A DNA stretch of 36,214 nt from Atopobiaceae bacterium (lineage in GTDB: Bacteria > Actinomycetota > Coriobacteriia > Coriobacteriales > Atopobiaceae): NCBI GenBank assembly GCA_017459605.1, contig JAFUCQ010000066.1, positions 1-36,214 on the forward strand, written 5' to 3'. Made by a program: the position numbers and the translations under genes. Of the stretch, positions 7,254 through 15,591 are shown piece by piece (position 1 is the first letter of the stretch; the number at the start of each line of letters is the position of its first letter). Under the pieces are notes generated by a model that did no database searches, was not told where the DNA came from, and saw only the letters and a list, made by a program, of their open reading frames with translations.

Positions 7254-7646
7254 TTAGACGACCTCTTGTTCTCGTAATGTGTCGAGAATCTCAATGTCTG
7301 CCGGCAACCACTCAACCGAGTTGAGCAGATCTGCATCGAGCCAACGTGCGGCATGGTGTTCGCACAGCTCAAATGTCTCATCAAGCAAAGAGCAGAGGTA
7401 ACAATCCATATCAAGGTGGAAACTCTCATAATCGTACTGTACGTTGGTAATAAAGCGGATAACCGCTATCTCGGTATTGAGTTCTTCATGTATCTCGCGA
7501 ACAAGTGCATCTTCTGGTTTCTCATGAGGCTCAATCTTGCCTCCAGGAAACTCCCAGCCGCCCTCAAACTCGCCGTATCCTCTTTGCGTTGCCAAGATTC
7601 GTTTGTCTTTCTCGATAATTGCTGCAACAACTCGAACGCTCTTCAC
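7254..7646 (-). CDS. Nudix hydrolase, MutT-like (8-oxo-dGTP diphosphatase type)
   Basis: A 130-residue protein matching the size of MutT/CTP pyrophosphohydrolase relatives. The GTG start at 7646 follows AGGAGG by five bases; an upstream in-frame GTG at 7667 has no such site. The Nudix box begins at Gly36 and reads G-x5-E-x7-REIHEEL, containing the metal-binding glutamates. The likely role is hydrolysis of oxidised or non-canonical nucleoside triphosphates in the cytoplasm, keeping the nucleotide pool clean. It is the downstream member of a two-gene unit with a tiny membrane protein. The exact substrate cannot be decided from the sequence. Confidence 0.9.
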   Translation of the reverse strand: MKSVRVVAAIIEKDKRILATQRGYGEFEGGWEFPGGKIEPHEKPEDALVREIHEELNTEIAVIRFITNVQYDYESFHLDMDCYLCSLLDETFELCEHHAARWLDADLLNSVEWLPADIEILDTLREQEVV

Positions 7647-7666
7647 TATTTCCTCCTGTATACCCA

Positions 7667-7813
7667 CTATTTGGTATCAACATCTGAATCTGCAGAGTCT
7701 GCATCAGCTGTATTCTCGTCAGGCATAAACGACCACGCATCTGCTATAACGCCAACTGCAAGGACAGCTGCTGAAACAATAAGACCTGCTATGAAAAAAA
7801 TGAAGTATTCCAT
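7667..7813 (-). CDS. 48-residue single-span membrane protein
   Basis: Not a recognised family. Residues 2-25 form one hydrophobic helix (FIFFIAGLIVSAAVLAVGVI) followed by an acidic tail rich in Asp, Ala and Ser. The ATG at 7813 is preceded by GAGG with six bases of spacing. The same 12-base module ATGAGGTTTGCA is present twice in tandem directly upstream (7814-7837), so ATGs at 7837 and 7825 are also in frame. Its stop lies 20 bases before the Nudix start, suggesting co-transcription. The acidic tail should be cytoplasmic or exported depending on topology, which is not clear. Confidence 0.6.
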   Translation of the reverse strand: MEYFIFFIAGLIVSAAVLAVGVIADAWSFMPDENTADADSADSDVDTK

Positions 7814-7924
7814 TGCAAACCTCATTGCAAACCTCATGTGGTTTATATTGTCATGCAAATCATATCCCACGAGCATCGTGCTTGCGCTATCATTCTTGGA
7901 GCTATATTTACGAAAAGGAGTGCG

Positions 7925-8605
7925 TTGATTTTTTTCCAAGGAAAAGATGAGGTAAATGCCGATGCTCCATTGGGAACGTCAGACAATCCCTCAAACAAGA
8001 TATTTACCATATCAAACGCCATAACGATGCTTCGTTTGGTGCTTACCTTTGTGTTTCTCTTTTTGTTTGTCACACATGGAAACCGCTATGTCGCAATTGC
8101 TGTGTATGGCGTCGCAGCATGTACTGACTGGCTCGACGGTCTTATTGCTCGCAAAACTCAAACGGTTTCATGGTTTGGCAAACAGCTCGATCCTATCGTC
8201 GACCGTGCTTTGTTGTTTTTTGGAGTCTTGGGACTCACCTTGAGAGGAGAGCTTCCTGTTTGGATTGCGGTTCTTCTCATCAGCCGCGATGTTTTGCTCG
8301 CCATTGCCATGCTGGTACTCAAGAGAGTCCATGATCGCCCCGTTGATGTTTTGTATACGGGCAAAATTGCAACCGCGTGCCTCATGCTTGGCTTTGGCCT
8401 CATGTTGCTCGGCATTCCCGTTGTCGATGGCATGGGAATTGTAAACGTATCGTGGCTTCCGCTGCTCAATCATGAGCCCGCCTCGCTTGGTCTGTTCTTT
8501 GTCTATGTAGGGTGTATCTTCTCTGTCATAACATTTGTCTTGTACTTTAGAATCGGCATAAGTCTTCTGCGCGAGTATTATGCGAAAGAGAGAGCGAATG
8601 CCTAA
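7925..8605 (+). CDS. CDP-alcohol phosphatidyltransferase family protein (phospholipid synthase)
   Basis: An integral membrane enzyme of about 226 residues with the complete family signature D-x2-D-G-x2-A-R-x8-G-x3-D-x3-D (DWLDGLIARK ... GKQLDPIVD), which binds metal and CDP-diacylglycerol. About six hydrophobic helices follow the signature pattern. A TTG start at 7925 is proposed because AAAAGGAG lies just upstream; a longer reading from 7838 has no ribosome site. A second, more typical pgsA lies at 29620-30216, so this copy may make cardiolipin or another phospholipid rather than phosphatidylglycerophosphate. Its end overlaps the following D,D-carboxypeptidase gene. Confidence 0.85.
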   Translation: MIFFQGKDEVNADAPLGTSDNPSNKIFTISNAITMLRLVLTFVFLFLFVTHGNRYVAIAVYGVAACTDWLDGLIARKTQTVSWFGKQLDPIVDRALLFFGVLGLTLRGELPVWIAVLLISRDVLLAIAMLVLKRVHDRPVDVLYTGKIATACLMLGFGLMLLGIPVVDGMGIVNVSWLPLLNHEPASLGLFFVYVGCIFSVITFVLYFRIGISLLREYYAKERANA

Positions 8606-9767
8606 AACATTTAGAGCAAAGATGACGCTTGCGTGTGTCTTTGCCTTATGCGCCTTATCAGTTGTGCTGAGTCGCCCAGCGCTTGCTGCAACATCACAGC
8701 CCAAGCTTGAAGAGGCTGAATCTGCCGTGTTGGCAGACAATGCAGGAAATATCTTGTGGAGCAAAAACCCCGATGACAAGATCCCTCCCGCATCTATCAC
8801 CAAAATCATGACCGCCATGGTGGCACTCGATGCAGAAATACCCATGGACGAGATGGTAGAGTGCACCGACGTTGACCTTCAATGGGATGCTCAGATGGCA
8901 GGTTATCTTCCCGGTCAAAAGGTGAGCTTTGATGAGCTCATGCGCATGACGCTCATCTATTCAGCCAATGACGCAGCCACCCTTGTTGCCCGCAAAGTTG
9001 CTGGCTCTGAAGGCGAGTTTGCCAAGCTCATGAACAAAAAAGCAGCCGAGATTGGCATGACAAACACCACGTTCAAAAACCCTCACGGTCTTGAAGAGGA
9101 CGGACACGTAGCTACTGCTCGCGATCTGGTAACGATGGGTCGCTACGCCATGAGTCACTATCCCTACATTGTAAAAACGGTTGCAAAACCAAATACCACC
9201 GCCACCATTGAGGGCGAGGAGGTTGTCTTTGCCAGCACAGACGACCTCATGCAAACCTACAAAGGACTCATGGGTATTAAAACCGGAGCATCTGAGCACG
9301 GCACCACGTTTTTAGGAAGCGCTCGTCGCAACGATACAACCCTGTATACCTGCGTCTTAGGGTGCAAAACCAATAGCGGTCGTTTTGCCGATACCGCAAG
9401 CCTCATGGATTGGGCATGGTCGCAATACAAGCGCTATGACCTCGCAAAAGCAGGAACCTGTCCTAAACTCGCACCCTTTGCATGGCATTTTGGCTACTCC
9501 TGCGTGGTCGAGACGCTCGAGGATTCTGATGGCTTAGTATGGCCTGATGGGGGAGCAACCAAGTTCTCTCAGGTTATGATGCGACCCGAAATGCTCGTTT
9601 CTCCCTCTCAGGCGTATGGTGCCAAGATGTGGATTCAAGACGGACGCATTGTTGGTAGTTGTGCCTATGTCACGCGTCCTCAGCTGGTAAAAAACAACTC
9701 GTTTGGTCCGTTTACCAGTTTGTGGACGGTCTCACCTGCGGTTGAACTGAAGGGACAGTCAGCATGA
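8598..9767 (+). CDS. D-alanyl-D-alanine carboxypeptidase (peptidase S11)
   Basis: A penicillin-binding protein of the DacA/DacF type that removes the terminal D-alanine from peptidoglycan pentapeptides outside the membrane. Active-site motifs are Ser66-x-x-Lys69 (ASITK), Ser122-x-Asn124 (SAND) and Lys228-Thr-Gly (IKTG). A signal peptide covers residues 1-31, with cleavage likely after ALA. The start at 8598 has GAGAG upstream and overlaps the stop of the previous gene; an in-frame ATG at 8580 is an alternative and would add six residues. A C-terminal domain of about 130 residues follows the catalytic part. The next gene starts within its stop codon (ATGA). Confidence 0.9.
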   Translation: MPKTFRAKMTLACVFALCALSVVLSRPALAATSQPKLEEAESAVLADNAGNILWSKNPDDKIPPASITKIMTAMVALDAEIPMDEMVECTDVDLQWDAQMAGYLPGQKVSFDELMRMTLIYSANDAATLVARKVAGSEGEFAKLMNKKAAEIGMTNTTFKNPHGLEEDGHVATARDLVTMGRYAMSHYPYIVKTVAKPNTTATIEGEEVVFASTDDLMQTYKGLMGIKTGASEHGTTFLGSARRNDTTLYTCVLGCKTNSGRFADTASLMDWAWSQYKRYDLAKAGTCPKLAPFAWHFGYSCVVETLEDSDGLVWPDGGATKFSQVMMRPEMLVSPSQAYGAKMWIQDGRIVGSCAYVTRPQLVKNNSFGPFTSLWTVSPAVELKGQSA

Positions 9768-10960
9768 GTTCTTATGATTTTGTAACGCGCCTTGATCGAA
9801 GGAATGCAGGCTCTCTCAAATGGAATGACGCGGTCGATAAGGCCGGTGGCACACTTGCAGACGGTATCGTTCCACTTTCTGTTGCAGACATGGAATTTGT
9901 GGCTCCACCAGAGATTCGCACCGCGCTCACAAGCTATCTTGATGGGGCGGTTTTGGGATATGCTGGCCCTACTCAAGAGTTCTATGATGCCGTTATTGGG
10001 TGGCAACAACGCCGCCACCACTGGAATCCCAAACAGGAATGGATTTCTGTTTCGCCCGGCATTGTTGCTGCTATCTATAACGCTGTACGTTGCTTTACCA
10101 AGCCCGGAGATGCCGTTATTGTGCAGCAGCCCGTCTACTATCCATTTAGTGCCGCTGTAAAGGATTCAGGCCGCAATATTGCCGTCAATCCTCTGATTCA
10201 CGCAGAAGACGGTAGTTACAAGATGGATTTTGATAATCTCGAACAACTTGCTTCTCGAGACGACGTAAGCATGCTCATCTTATGCAGCCCTCATAACCCG
10301 GTGGGCCGCGTCTGGACTGACAAAGAGCTCAGAAAGCTCATCGACATTTGCATTGCCCATGAGGTGTTTATCGTTGCAGATGAGATTCATAACGATCTTG
10401 TTATGCCGGGCTATGAGCACCACACGCTCATGAATCTCATGACACCCACCGAGTACGACTATTGCATGGTGTGCGTAGCTCCCTCTAAGACCTTCAATTT
10501 GGCAGGATGTCAGTGCTCGTGCATCTACCTTCCCAACGAAGAAAAGCGCACACGCTTTGATCAGGGTTTGCGTGAGGTTGGCGTGGGGCTTCTCAATTCA
10601 TTTGCCTTTCCTGCAACTATTGCTGCCTACACGCAGCTCGAAGACTGGCTCGACGAGTTAATTGAGCTTATCTGGAACAATTGGCAGCTCTGTCGCTCTA
10701 TTATTGAGACAGCCCATCCACAGGCGCTGTCAAGCCCTCTTGAGGGAACGTATCTTCAGTGGGTCGACCTTGGCTTTCTTGGCCTTAACAACGAGGAGCT
10801 TGAGCAGCTCATGAGAAAGCATGGACTGTATCTTGATGAAGGACACATCTTTGGTGCTGGAGGCAGCGGCTTTGAGCGCATTAACTTGGCTGCTCCTCGT
10901 GAGGTTATACAAGAGGCTGCACGGCGCTTTGTTGCGGCCTGTGATGAGATTTGCGCATAA
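9764..10960 (+). CDS. PatB/MalY-like PLP-dependent C-S lyase (cystathionine beta-lyase type)
   Basis: A 398-residue class I/II aminotransferase-fold enzyme. The PLP-binding lysine is in APSKTFNLAG, and upstream CSPHNPVGRVW and VADEIHNDL carry the conserved Asn and Asp that hold the cofactor. The N-terminal PLSVADMEF is characteristic of the MalY/PatB branch, which cleaves cystathionine or cysteine to pyruvate, ammonia and a thiol through an aminoacrylate intermediate. The ATG overlaps the stop of the carboxypeptidase gene, so translation is probably coupled. The RidA gene 24 bases downstream fits the same chemistry. Confidence 0.9.
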   Translation: MSSYDFVTRLDRRNAGSLKWNDAVDKAGGTLADGIVPLSVADMEFVAPPEIRTALTSYLDGAVLGYAGPTQEFYDAVIGWQQRRHHWNPKQEWISVSPGIVAAIYNAVRCFTKPGDAVIVQQPVYYPFSAAVKDSGRNIAVNPLIHAEDGSYKMDFDNLEQLASRDDVSMLILCSPHNPVGRVWTDKELRKLIDICIAHEVFIVADEIHNDLVMPGYEHHTLMNLMTPTEYDYCMVCVAPSKTFNLAGCQCSCIYLPNEEKRTRFDQGLREVGVGLLNSFAFPATIAAYTQLEDWLDELIELIWNNWQLCRSIIETAHPQALSSPLEGTYLQWVDLGFLGLNNEELEQLMRKHGLYLDEGHIFGAGGSGFERINLAAPREVIQEAARRFVAACDEICA

Positions 10961-10984
10961 ACTTTGATGAGATAGGAGAGACCG

Positions 10985-11365
10985 ATGAAGTATTCGATTA
11001 CCACGAAAGGCGCACCCGCAGCAATTGGGCCTTATTCGCAGGGCACCACTGAGGCTCGCTTTGTGTTTATCTCGGGTCAACTCGGCATCGACCCTGAAAC
11101 AGGGGAGTTTGTCGAAGGCGGCATACAAGAGCAAACTCACCGCATTATTGACAATGCTGAGGCCATCTTGGCAGAGATTGATTGCGACTTATCTGACGTT
11201 GTTAAAACAACAGTGTTCCTAAAAGATATCGCGGATTTTTCAGCTATGAATGAAGCTTATGCAGAGCGCTTCTTTAAACCGGCACCTGCTCGTTCGTGTG
11301 TGCAGGTAGCAGCCTTACCGCTTCCTCAAGCTCTTGTCGAGATTGAGTTCATCGCCTGTCGATGA
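10985..11365 (+). CDS. ridA: RidA family 2-iminobutanoate/2-iminopropanoate deaminase
   Basis: A 126-residue protein of standard family length, preceded by AGGAG. It shows APAAIGPYSQG near the N-terminus, GQLGIDPETGEFV, and the C-terminal PARSCVQVAALP containing the arginine that contacts the substrate carboxylate. RidA proteins hydrolyse reactive enamines and imines such as 2-aminoacrylate released by PLP enzymes, preventing damage to other PLP proteins. Its place directly after a PatB-like lyase supports that role here. It is cytoplasmic and expected to be a trimer. Confidence 0.92.
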   Translation: MKYSITTKGAPAAIGPYSQGTTEARFVFISGQLGIDPETGEFVEGGIQEQTHRIIDNAEAILAEIDCDLSDVVKTTVFLKDIADFSAMNEAYAERFFKPAPARSCVQVAALPLPQALVEIEFIACR

Positions 11366-11377
11366 CAAACTTGCGTA

Positions 11378-11383
11378 TATAAT
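11378..11383 (+). promoter_or_regulatory. Probable -10 element before the FHA gene
   Basis: A perfect TATAAT lies 38 bases before the FHA start. No good -35 hexamer is visible at the expected distance, so an activator may be needed or the site may be chance. Confidence 0.4.
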
Positions 11384-11421
11384 AGGTTAGCAGACGAGAA
11401 ACGATACTGAGGGAGTCAATA

Positions 11422-11859
11422 ATGGCAGACGAGCAAACCGTCCCGCCTGTAAGTGATAAGACTGAAATCTTTCGCATGCCTGCAGCGGACTCAACAGTCC
11501 CCGATATGATTGCAGGTGATAGGCCATCATGCCCAACGCTCACCATCGTAAAGGGTCCATCAACTGGGCAAACCTTTATGCTTGATGAGAACGAGATTAG
11601 CTTGGGTCGAGATCCACAGAATTCTGTCTTTTTGAACGACATGACGGTGTCACGCCATCATGCAAAGATTACTCTGAATCCCGATGATGAGACCATCGCC
11701 ACCATTGAAGACTGCAGGTCGCTCAATGGAACGTGGGTAGATGGTGCCATCGTTCACAGCGCAATCCTGTCTGACGGATCGACCGTTCAAATTGGTACGT
11801 TCCGTATGGTATTCCATACCCAGCACAAGCCAAGTAGGCTCAAGACGGACATTTCGTGA
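11422..11859 (+). CDS. FHA-domain protein, GarA/OdhI-like
   Basis: A 145-residue protein with one forkhead-associated domain (residues about 38-135) that binds phosphothreonine: LGRDPQNS, SRHHAKI and the NGTWVDG turn are present. The N-terminal tail carries DKTEIF, a plausible kinase target threonine comparable in position to the phosphorylated tail of GarA/OdhI. In those proteins the phosphorylated tail folds onto the FHA domain and switches off binding to 2-oxoglutarate-metabolising enzymes. No such targets are visible here, so the partner is unknown. It is followed at once by a MerR regulator, as garA is in mycobacteria. Confidence 0.85.
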   Translation: MADEQTVPPVSDKTEIFRMPAADSTVPDMIAGDRPSCPTLTIVKGPSTGQTFMLDENEISLGRDPQNSVFLNDMTVSRHHAKITLNPDDETIATIEDCRSLNGTWVDGAIVHSAILSDGSTVQIGTFRMVFHTQHKPSRLKTDIS

Positions 11860-11860
11860 G

Positions 11861-12586
11861 ATGGGTTCTTCAGGACAGCTCACGATAGGGAAGGTCGTTG
11901 CGCGTTTGCAAGACCAGTATCCTGACCTCTCGGTTTCTAAGATTCGTTTTCTTGAGGATGAGGGGCTGTTAACACCATCAAGAACCCCTGGTGGATATCG
12001 TTTGTACTCGTCACGCGATATCAAGCGTCTTGAGACAATTCTCTACCTTCTAAAGACACGCTACTTGCCGCTCAATGTCTTCCGTGAGCAGCTTGAGCGT
12101 GAGGGTGGCAATGACCTCATGGGCATCTCTTCTGGGGTAGGAGCAGACTACGACCCATCTACGGCAGAAGATGACGAGCAACTCTCCAAGCTTCACGACA
12201 TTGAGAATCTGCCCGATATGCTTGGCGTGAGCGTCTCGTTTGTTCGCCAGATGGCAGATGTAGGACTCATTGAGCTCAAGCGTTCGCCGCATGGTCGCGA
12301 TTTGATTGAAGGACGTGAAATTCCCATTATTCGTACAGCAGCAGAGCTCAGGCGCTTTGGTGTTGAGCCTAAGAACTTACGTCAGTATGTCACTGCTGCA
12401 AATCGCGAATCAGCCATGTTTGAACAGGCGCTTGCACCTTTAACCGCGCGCGCCCAAGATAATGACGAGAATGCACAGGCTCAGTTACAGCAGGTATTTG
12501 AGCGTATGCTCAGCCTCACAAACACCCTGCGTTCTTCATTGCTGAGAAAAGTTGTACGAGGCAATTTCAAAGGAATTGACGTTTAA
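11861..12586 (+). CDS. MerR-family transcriptional regulator, FtsR-like
   Basis: A 241-residue regulator. The winged-helix MerR domain occupies residues about 6-80 (TIGKVVARL, SKIRFLEDEGLL, GGYRLYSSRDIKRLETI), followed by a second HTH-like segment (MLGVSVSFVRQMADVGLIEL). There is no cysteine-rich metal site. The ATG at 11861 begins one base after the FHA stop; a longer in-frame reading from 11741 lies inside the FHA gene and is unlikely. The neighbour and architecture match Rv1828/FtsR, a regulator linked to ftsZ expression in corynebacteria and mycobacteria. The target in this organism is inferred only. Confidence 0.85.
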   Translation: MGSSGQLTIGKVVARLQDQYPDLSVSKIRFLEDEGLLTPSRTPGGYRLYSSRDIKRLETILYLLKTRYLPLNVFREQLEREGGNDLMGISSGVGADYDPSTAEDDEQLSKLHDIENLPDMLGVSVSFVRQMADVGLIELKRSPHGRDLIEGREIPIIRTAAELRRFGVEPKNLRQYVTAANRESAMFEQALAPLTARAQDNDENAQAQLQQVFERMLSLTNTLRSSLLRKVVRGNFKGIDV

Positions 12587-12618
12587 TTTTGCACGGTTTG
12601 CTTGGTATGGTGTGTATG

Positions 12619-12637
12619 AATGCTTCGGAAGCATTTT
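12619..12637 (+). terminator. Hairpin between the MerR gene and apt
   Basis: AATGCTT (12619-12625) pairs with AAGCATT (12629-12635) around CGG and runs into a short TTTT. It may be a weak terminator or a 5' leader stem for apt, which starts 17 bases later. Confidence 0.4.
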
Positions 12638-12651
12638 GAGAAAGGAAGAAG

Positions 12652-13185
12652 ATGGCTGGCTTCAAATACGAGCACTTGGTAATGGATATTCCCGATTATC
12701 CCGAGAAGGGCGTTGTCTTTAAGGACATCACACCGCTTTTGGCAGATGAGCAGGGTTTGGCTGCCTGTATTGATGAGATAGCTGACAACTTTTTGGGTCG
12801 AGGTATTACGAAAGTCATTGGTGCTGAGGCTCGAGGCTTTTTGATTGGTGCTCCCATTGCCTATCGTCTTGGCGCTGGCTTTGTTCCCGCTCGCAAACCC
12901 GGAAAGCTGCCGCGTGAGGTGTATACACAGTCATACGAACTCGAGTATGGCACCGATGAGCTGCAAATTCACAAAGATGCTTTTGGGCCGGCTGACCGTA
13001 TTCTCATCGTCGACGACCTCATTGCTACTGGCGGCACATCGGTGGCCACAGCTCGCCTTGTGCAAAATGTTGGTGCCACGGTTGAGGGATTTGCCTTTCT
13101 TCTCGAGCTTGCCTTCCTGAACCCTCGTGAAAAGCTGGTAGAAGAGTTTGACCGCGAGGTATTCTCACTCATTCAGGTTCACTAA
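12652..13185 (+). CDS. apt: Adenine phosphoribosyltransferase
   Basis: A 177-residue enzyme that converts adenine and PRPP to AMP and pyrophosphate in purine salvage. The PRPP-binding signature ILIVDDLIATGGT sits near residue 120. The N-terminal DIPDYPEKGVVFKDITPLL, the GAEARGFLIG hood segment and ARKPGKLP are typical of bacterial Apt. The start is preceded by AAAGGAAG. Full length for the family. The gene stands alone between the MerR regulator and the ClC gene. Confidence 0.95.
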   Translation: MAGFKYEHLVMDIPDYPEKGVVFKDITPLLADEQGLAACIDEIADNFLGRGITKVIGAEARGFLIGAPIAYRLGAGFVPARKPGKLPREVYTQSYELEYGTDELQIHKDAFGPADRILIVDDLIATGGTSVATARLVQNVGATVEGFAFLLELAFLNPREKLVEEFDREVFSLIQVH

Positions 13186-13221
13186 GGAGCAGCGTAGCGC
13201 GGGTGATAGGATGTAGCGAGC

Positions 13222-14792
13222 ATGTTTGACAGGTCTGTGCACCATCAAGTAGAAAAGCAGTTCTCGCGCAGACTCCAGTTTCACATGGTTGTTGAGGGTC
13301 TTATTGTTGGCATCGCTGCTGGTGCAACCATTACACTCTACCGACTTGCATTGGCGGCTGCCGAGACAAGCTTGCGACAGTTTGTTGGCAATGCTGCGGG
13401 CAACGTTGTTCTTATGTTGGTGTGGGCTCTTTGTTTGTCTGCCATGTTGCTCATGGTCATTTTATTGGTGAGTTGGGAGCCTGACGCTGCGGGATCAGGT
13501 ATTCCGCAAACACAAGCAGAGATTATGGGACGCGTCCACCAAAACTGGTGGCGTGTCATTGTGGCAAAGTTTAGCGCGGGAACCATCACTGCTTTAGCTG
13601 GGCTCTCACTTGGCCGAGAAGGGCCCTCGGTTCAGCTTGGTGCCATGGCAGGGAAGGGTGTTGCACAAGCGCTTCGCCGAGAAGACAACGAAGAGCGTAT
13701 TTGTGTGAGCTGTGGTGCCGCAGCTGGTATGTCTGCAGCTTTTCATGCCCCGCTTACTGGTGTTATGTTTGCACTTGAAGAAATGCACCGCAGCTTTAAT
13801 GCACCGCTCATCATTGCTGTTATGTGTTCGTGCGTCGCAAGTGACTTTCTGGTATCACAAGTCTTAGGAATGAGCCCTGTATTAGAGCTAAGTCTGAGTG
13901 GGCTGATTCCTCTGTCGAGCTATCTCTTAGTCATACTTTTAGGTATTCTAGCTGGTATTTTTGGAGCTTTTCACAATACGGGCATGTTCTTGGTTAAGTC
14001 GCTTTTTGACAGACTCGGAAGCACGCACAAAGCCTTAAAACTTGCTGTAGCATTTATGCTCTCAGGTATTGTTGCATTCATTTTCCTTTGCTGTCGTGTG
14101 GTGGCGACGCCATTGTTGAATTGCTTGAGCATTCGCATACCTTCTCACTGCTTATGATGGCGGTGCTCCTCATTGGAAAACTGTTGTTTACAGCCGTTTG
14201 TTTCGGCTCTGGAGCACCCGGCGGAACACTATTTCCGCAGGTAATAATGGGTGCGTTGCTCGGTGGCGCCTTTGGTGGGGTAGTTATACGTCTTGGATTT
14301 GCAGACTCATCGCTCATCATGAACTTTATTGTGCTCGGTATTGCAGGGAGTTTTGCAGGGATTGTGCGAGCACCAGTGACGGCGATTGTCTTAGCATTTG
14401 AGCTCACAGGAAGCCTTGAGACCTTGTTAAGCGTATCTGTGGTGTCGATCGTTGCCTATGTCAGCGCAAACATGTTCAAGGTTGCGCCTTTTTATGAGGA
14501 GCTACTGTCGGGCATGTTGAGTTCCTTGGGAGAGCTTGATCAGTCTGATGGCGAGAAGAAACTCATCAAGCGATATGTTATACAGCCCGGAAGTCGTGCG
14601 GATGGATATCAACTCAAGGATTTGGCATGGCCTGAAGGGGCTTTGATACTCACGGTGACACGCGCAGGAAATGAGATTATTCCTACGGGTGATACCGAAC
14701 TCATGGCTCTTGATGATTTGTTGGTCATGATGGACAAACAATCAGAACAGCTTCTGCATGACGCAGTGCAGGACTGTGTTGGAGTGATTTAG
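13222..14792 (+). pseudogene. ClC-family chloride transporter with RCK_C domain, frameshifted
   Basis: Two adjacent frames together make one ClC protein of about 523 residues. The first frame (stop at 14157) carries GSGIP (91-95) and GREGP with the gating Glu133, which marks H+/Cl- exchangers; the second frame (open from about 14082) carries GSGAPGG, the remaining helices and a C-terminal TrkA_C/RCK_C domain. The switch falls near the four-T run at 14081-14084. Adding one T restores a continuous reading, IFPLLSCGGDAIVE, which fits the family's LP-x-x-L-GGG-x-x-LIE region. It may be a real pseudogene, a phase-variable tract, or a sequencing error. Confidence 0.85.
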
Positions 14793-15538
14793 CGGGGAGT
14801 ATGGGTGTTTGTACTGGGATTTCTCTACTTTACATAAGATATATTATCAGTTATATGTATTTCGGAAAACGAGCTTTTCTAAGGCGTTCTAAGGCCCTCT
14901 TTTTATACGGCATGACTTATGAGTCATAGAATGCGCAGTTTTGAGCTCAATGCGATCACTGTCATTTAAGGTACGATTTGAACCCAATGATATTACTGTC
15001 ATGACGTATACCATTCTGAAATCAGCGCGCTCACTCCTACGTACTTTCTGCTGTACGTACCGAGAGCTCTTTTCGCATGATTTGCTTACTTTGATTCGTT
15101 GACATCACACATAGCTTCACATGGGCTCTCAGGGACATCGTATGAGACCTTGTATGAGCTTCCATACGCTCGCGTATGAGCTCTGTTTAGCCTCAGCTCA
15201 ACGAGTATTCTGCCAACAATACTTCGTTACTATCAGTTCTTACAGTTCGTTGATACATAGAATCTGCCTATAAAGACCGAGCACCTGTAGATCTTATCCA
15301 CAAATATTGAATATAGGTATATAGACGTGACCGGCGCAGCTTTTCATCACTAACACCGTGACTTTTAAACTTTCAAGTAATCTCAGGCTAAAGCTTTAGT
15401 TGAGTGTTAATAATGATGATAAACTACAAGTATAAGGGTTAACTTAAGCTTGATAGTTATTATTGTTTTTGCAGGTAAATTCAGTAGATTACTTGACTTA
15501 TCCAATTTACTGCGTTAAACATACTTTTCAACAAAGAA
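14793..15538. other. Gene-free intergenic region between clc and trxB
   Basis: About 750 bases between convergent genes with no credible coding frame. It contains a 26-base imperfect direct repeat (14940-14965 and 14977-15002, 21 matches), an inverted repeat TACGTAC/GTACGTA (15039-15060), three GTATGAG copies (15140, 15152, 15174) with CATACG-CTCG-CGTATG between the last two, and one perfect TTATCCACA (15294-15302). The right part, from 15380, is AT-rich. It may hold a non-coding RNA or a decayed gene; nothing was recognised. Confidence 0.5.
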
Positions 15539-15566
15539 AACCCCAGAAGCTCAGGGCTCTGGGGTT
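15539..15566 (-). terminator. Rho-independent terminator of trxB
   Basis: AACCCCAGA pairs with TCTGGGGTT around a 10-base loop, followed on the minus strand by a T-rich tract. It lies 25 bases after the trxB stop. Confidence 0.85.
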
Positions 15567-15591
15567 ACTTGATGTTTCTAAAACTAAGATA

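Noticed and set aside
15121-15273. 50-codon frame in the intergenic region
   Set aside because: No ribosome site, no recognisable composition or motif, and it overlaps the GTATGAG repeats.
15294-15302. Perfect DnaA box TTATCCACA near an AT-rich stretch as a replication origin
   Set aside because: Only one clear box was seen and no dnaA, dnaN or rpmH is nearby.
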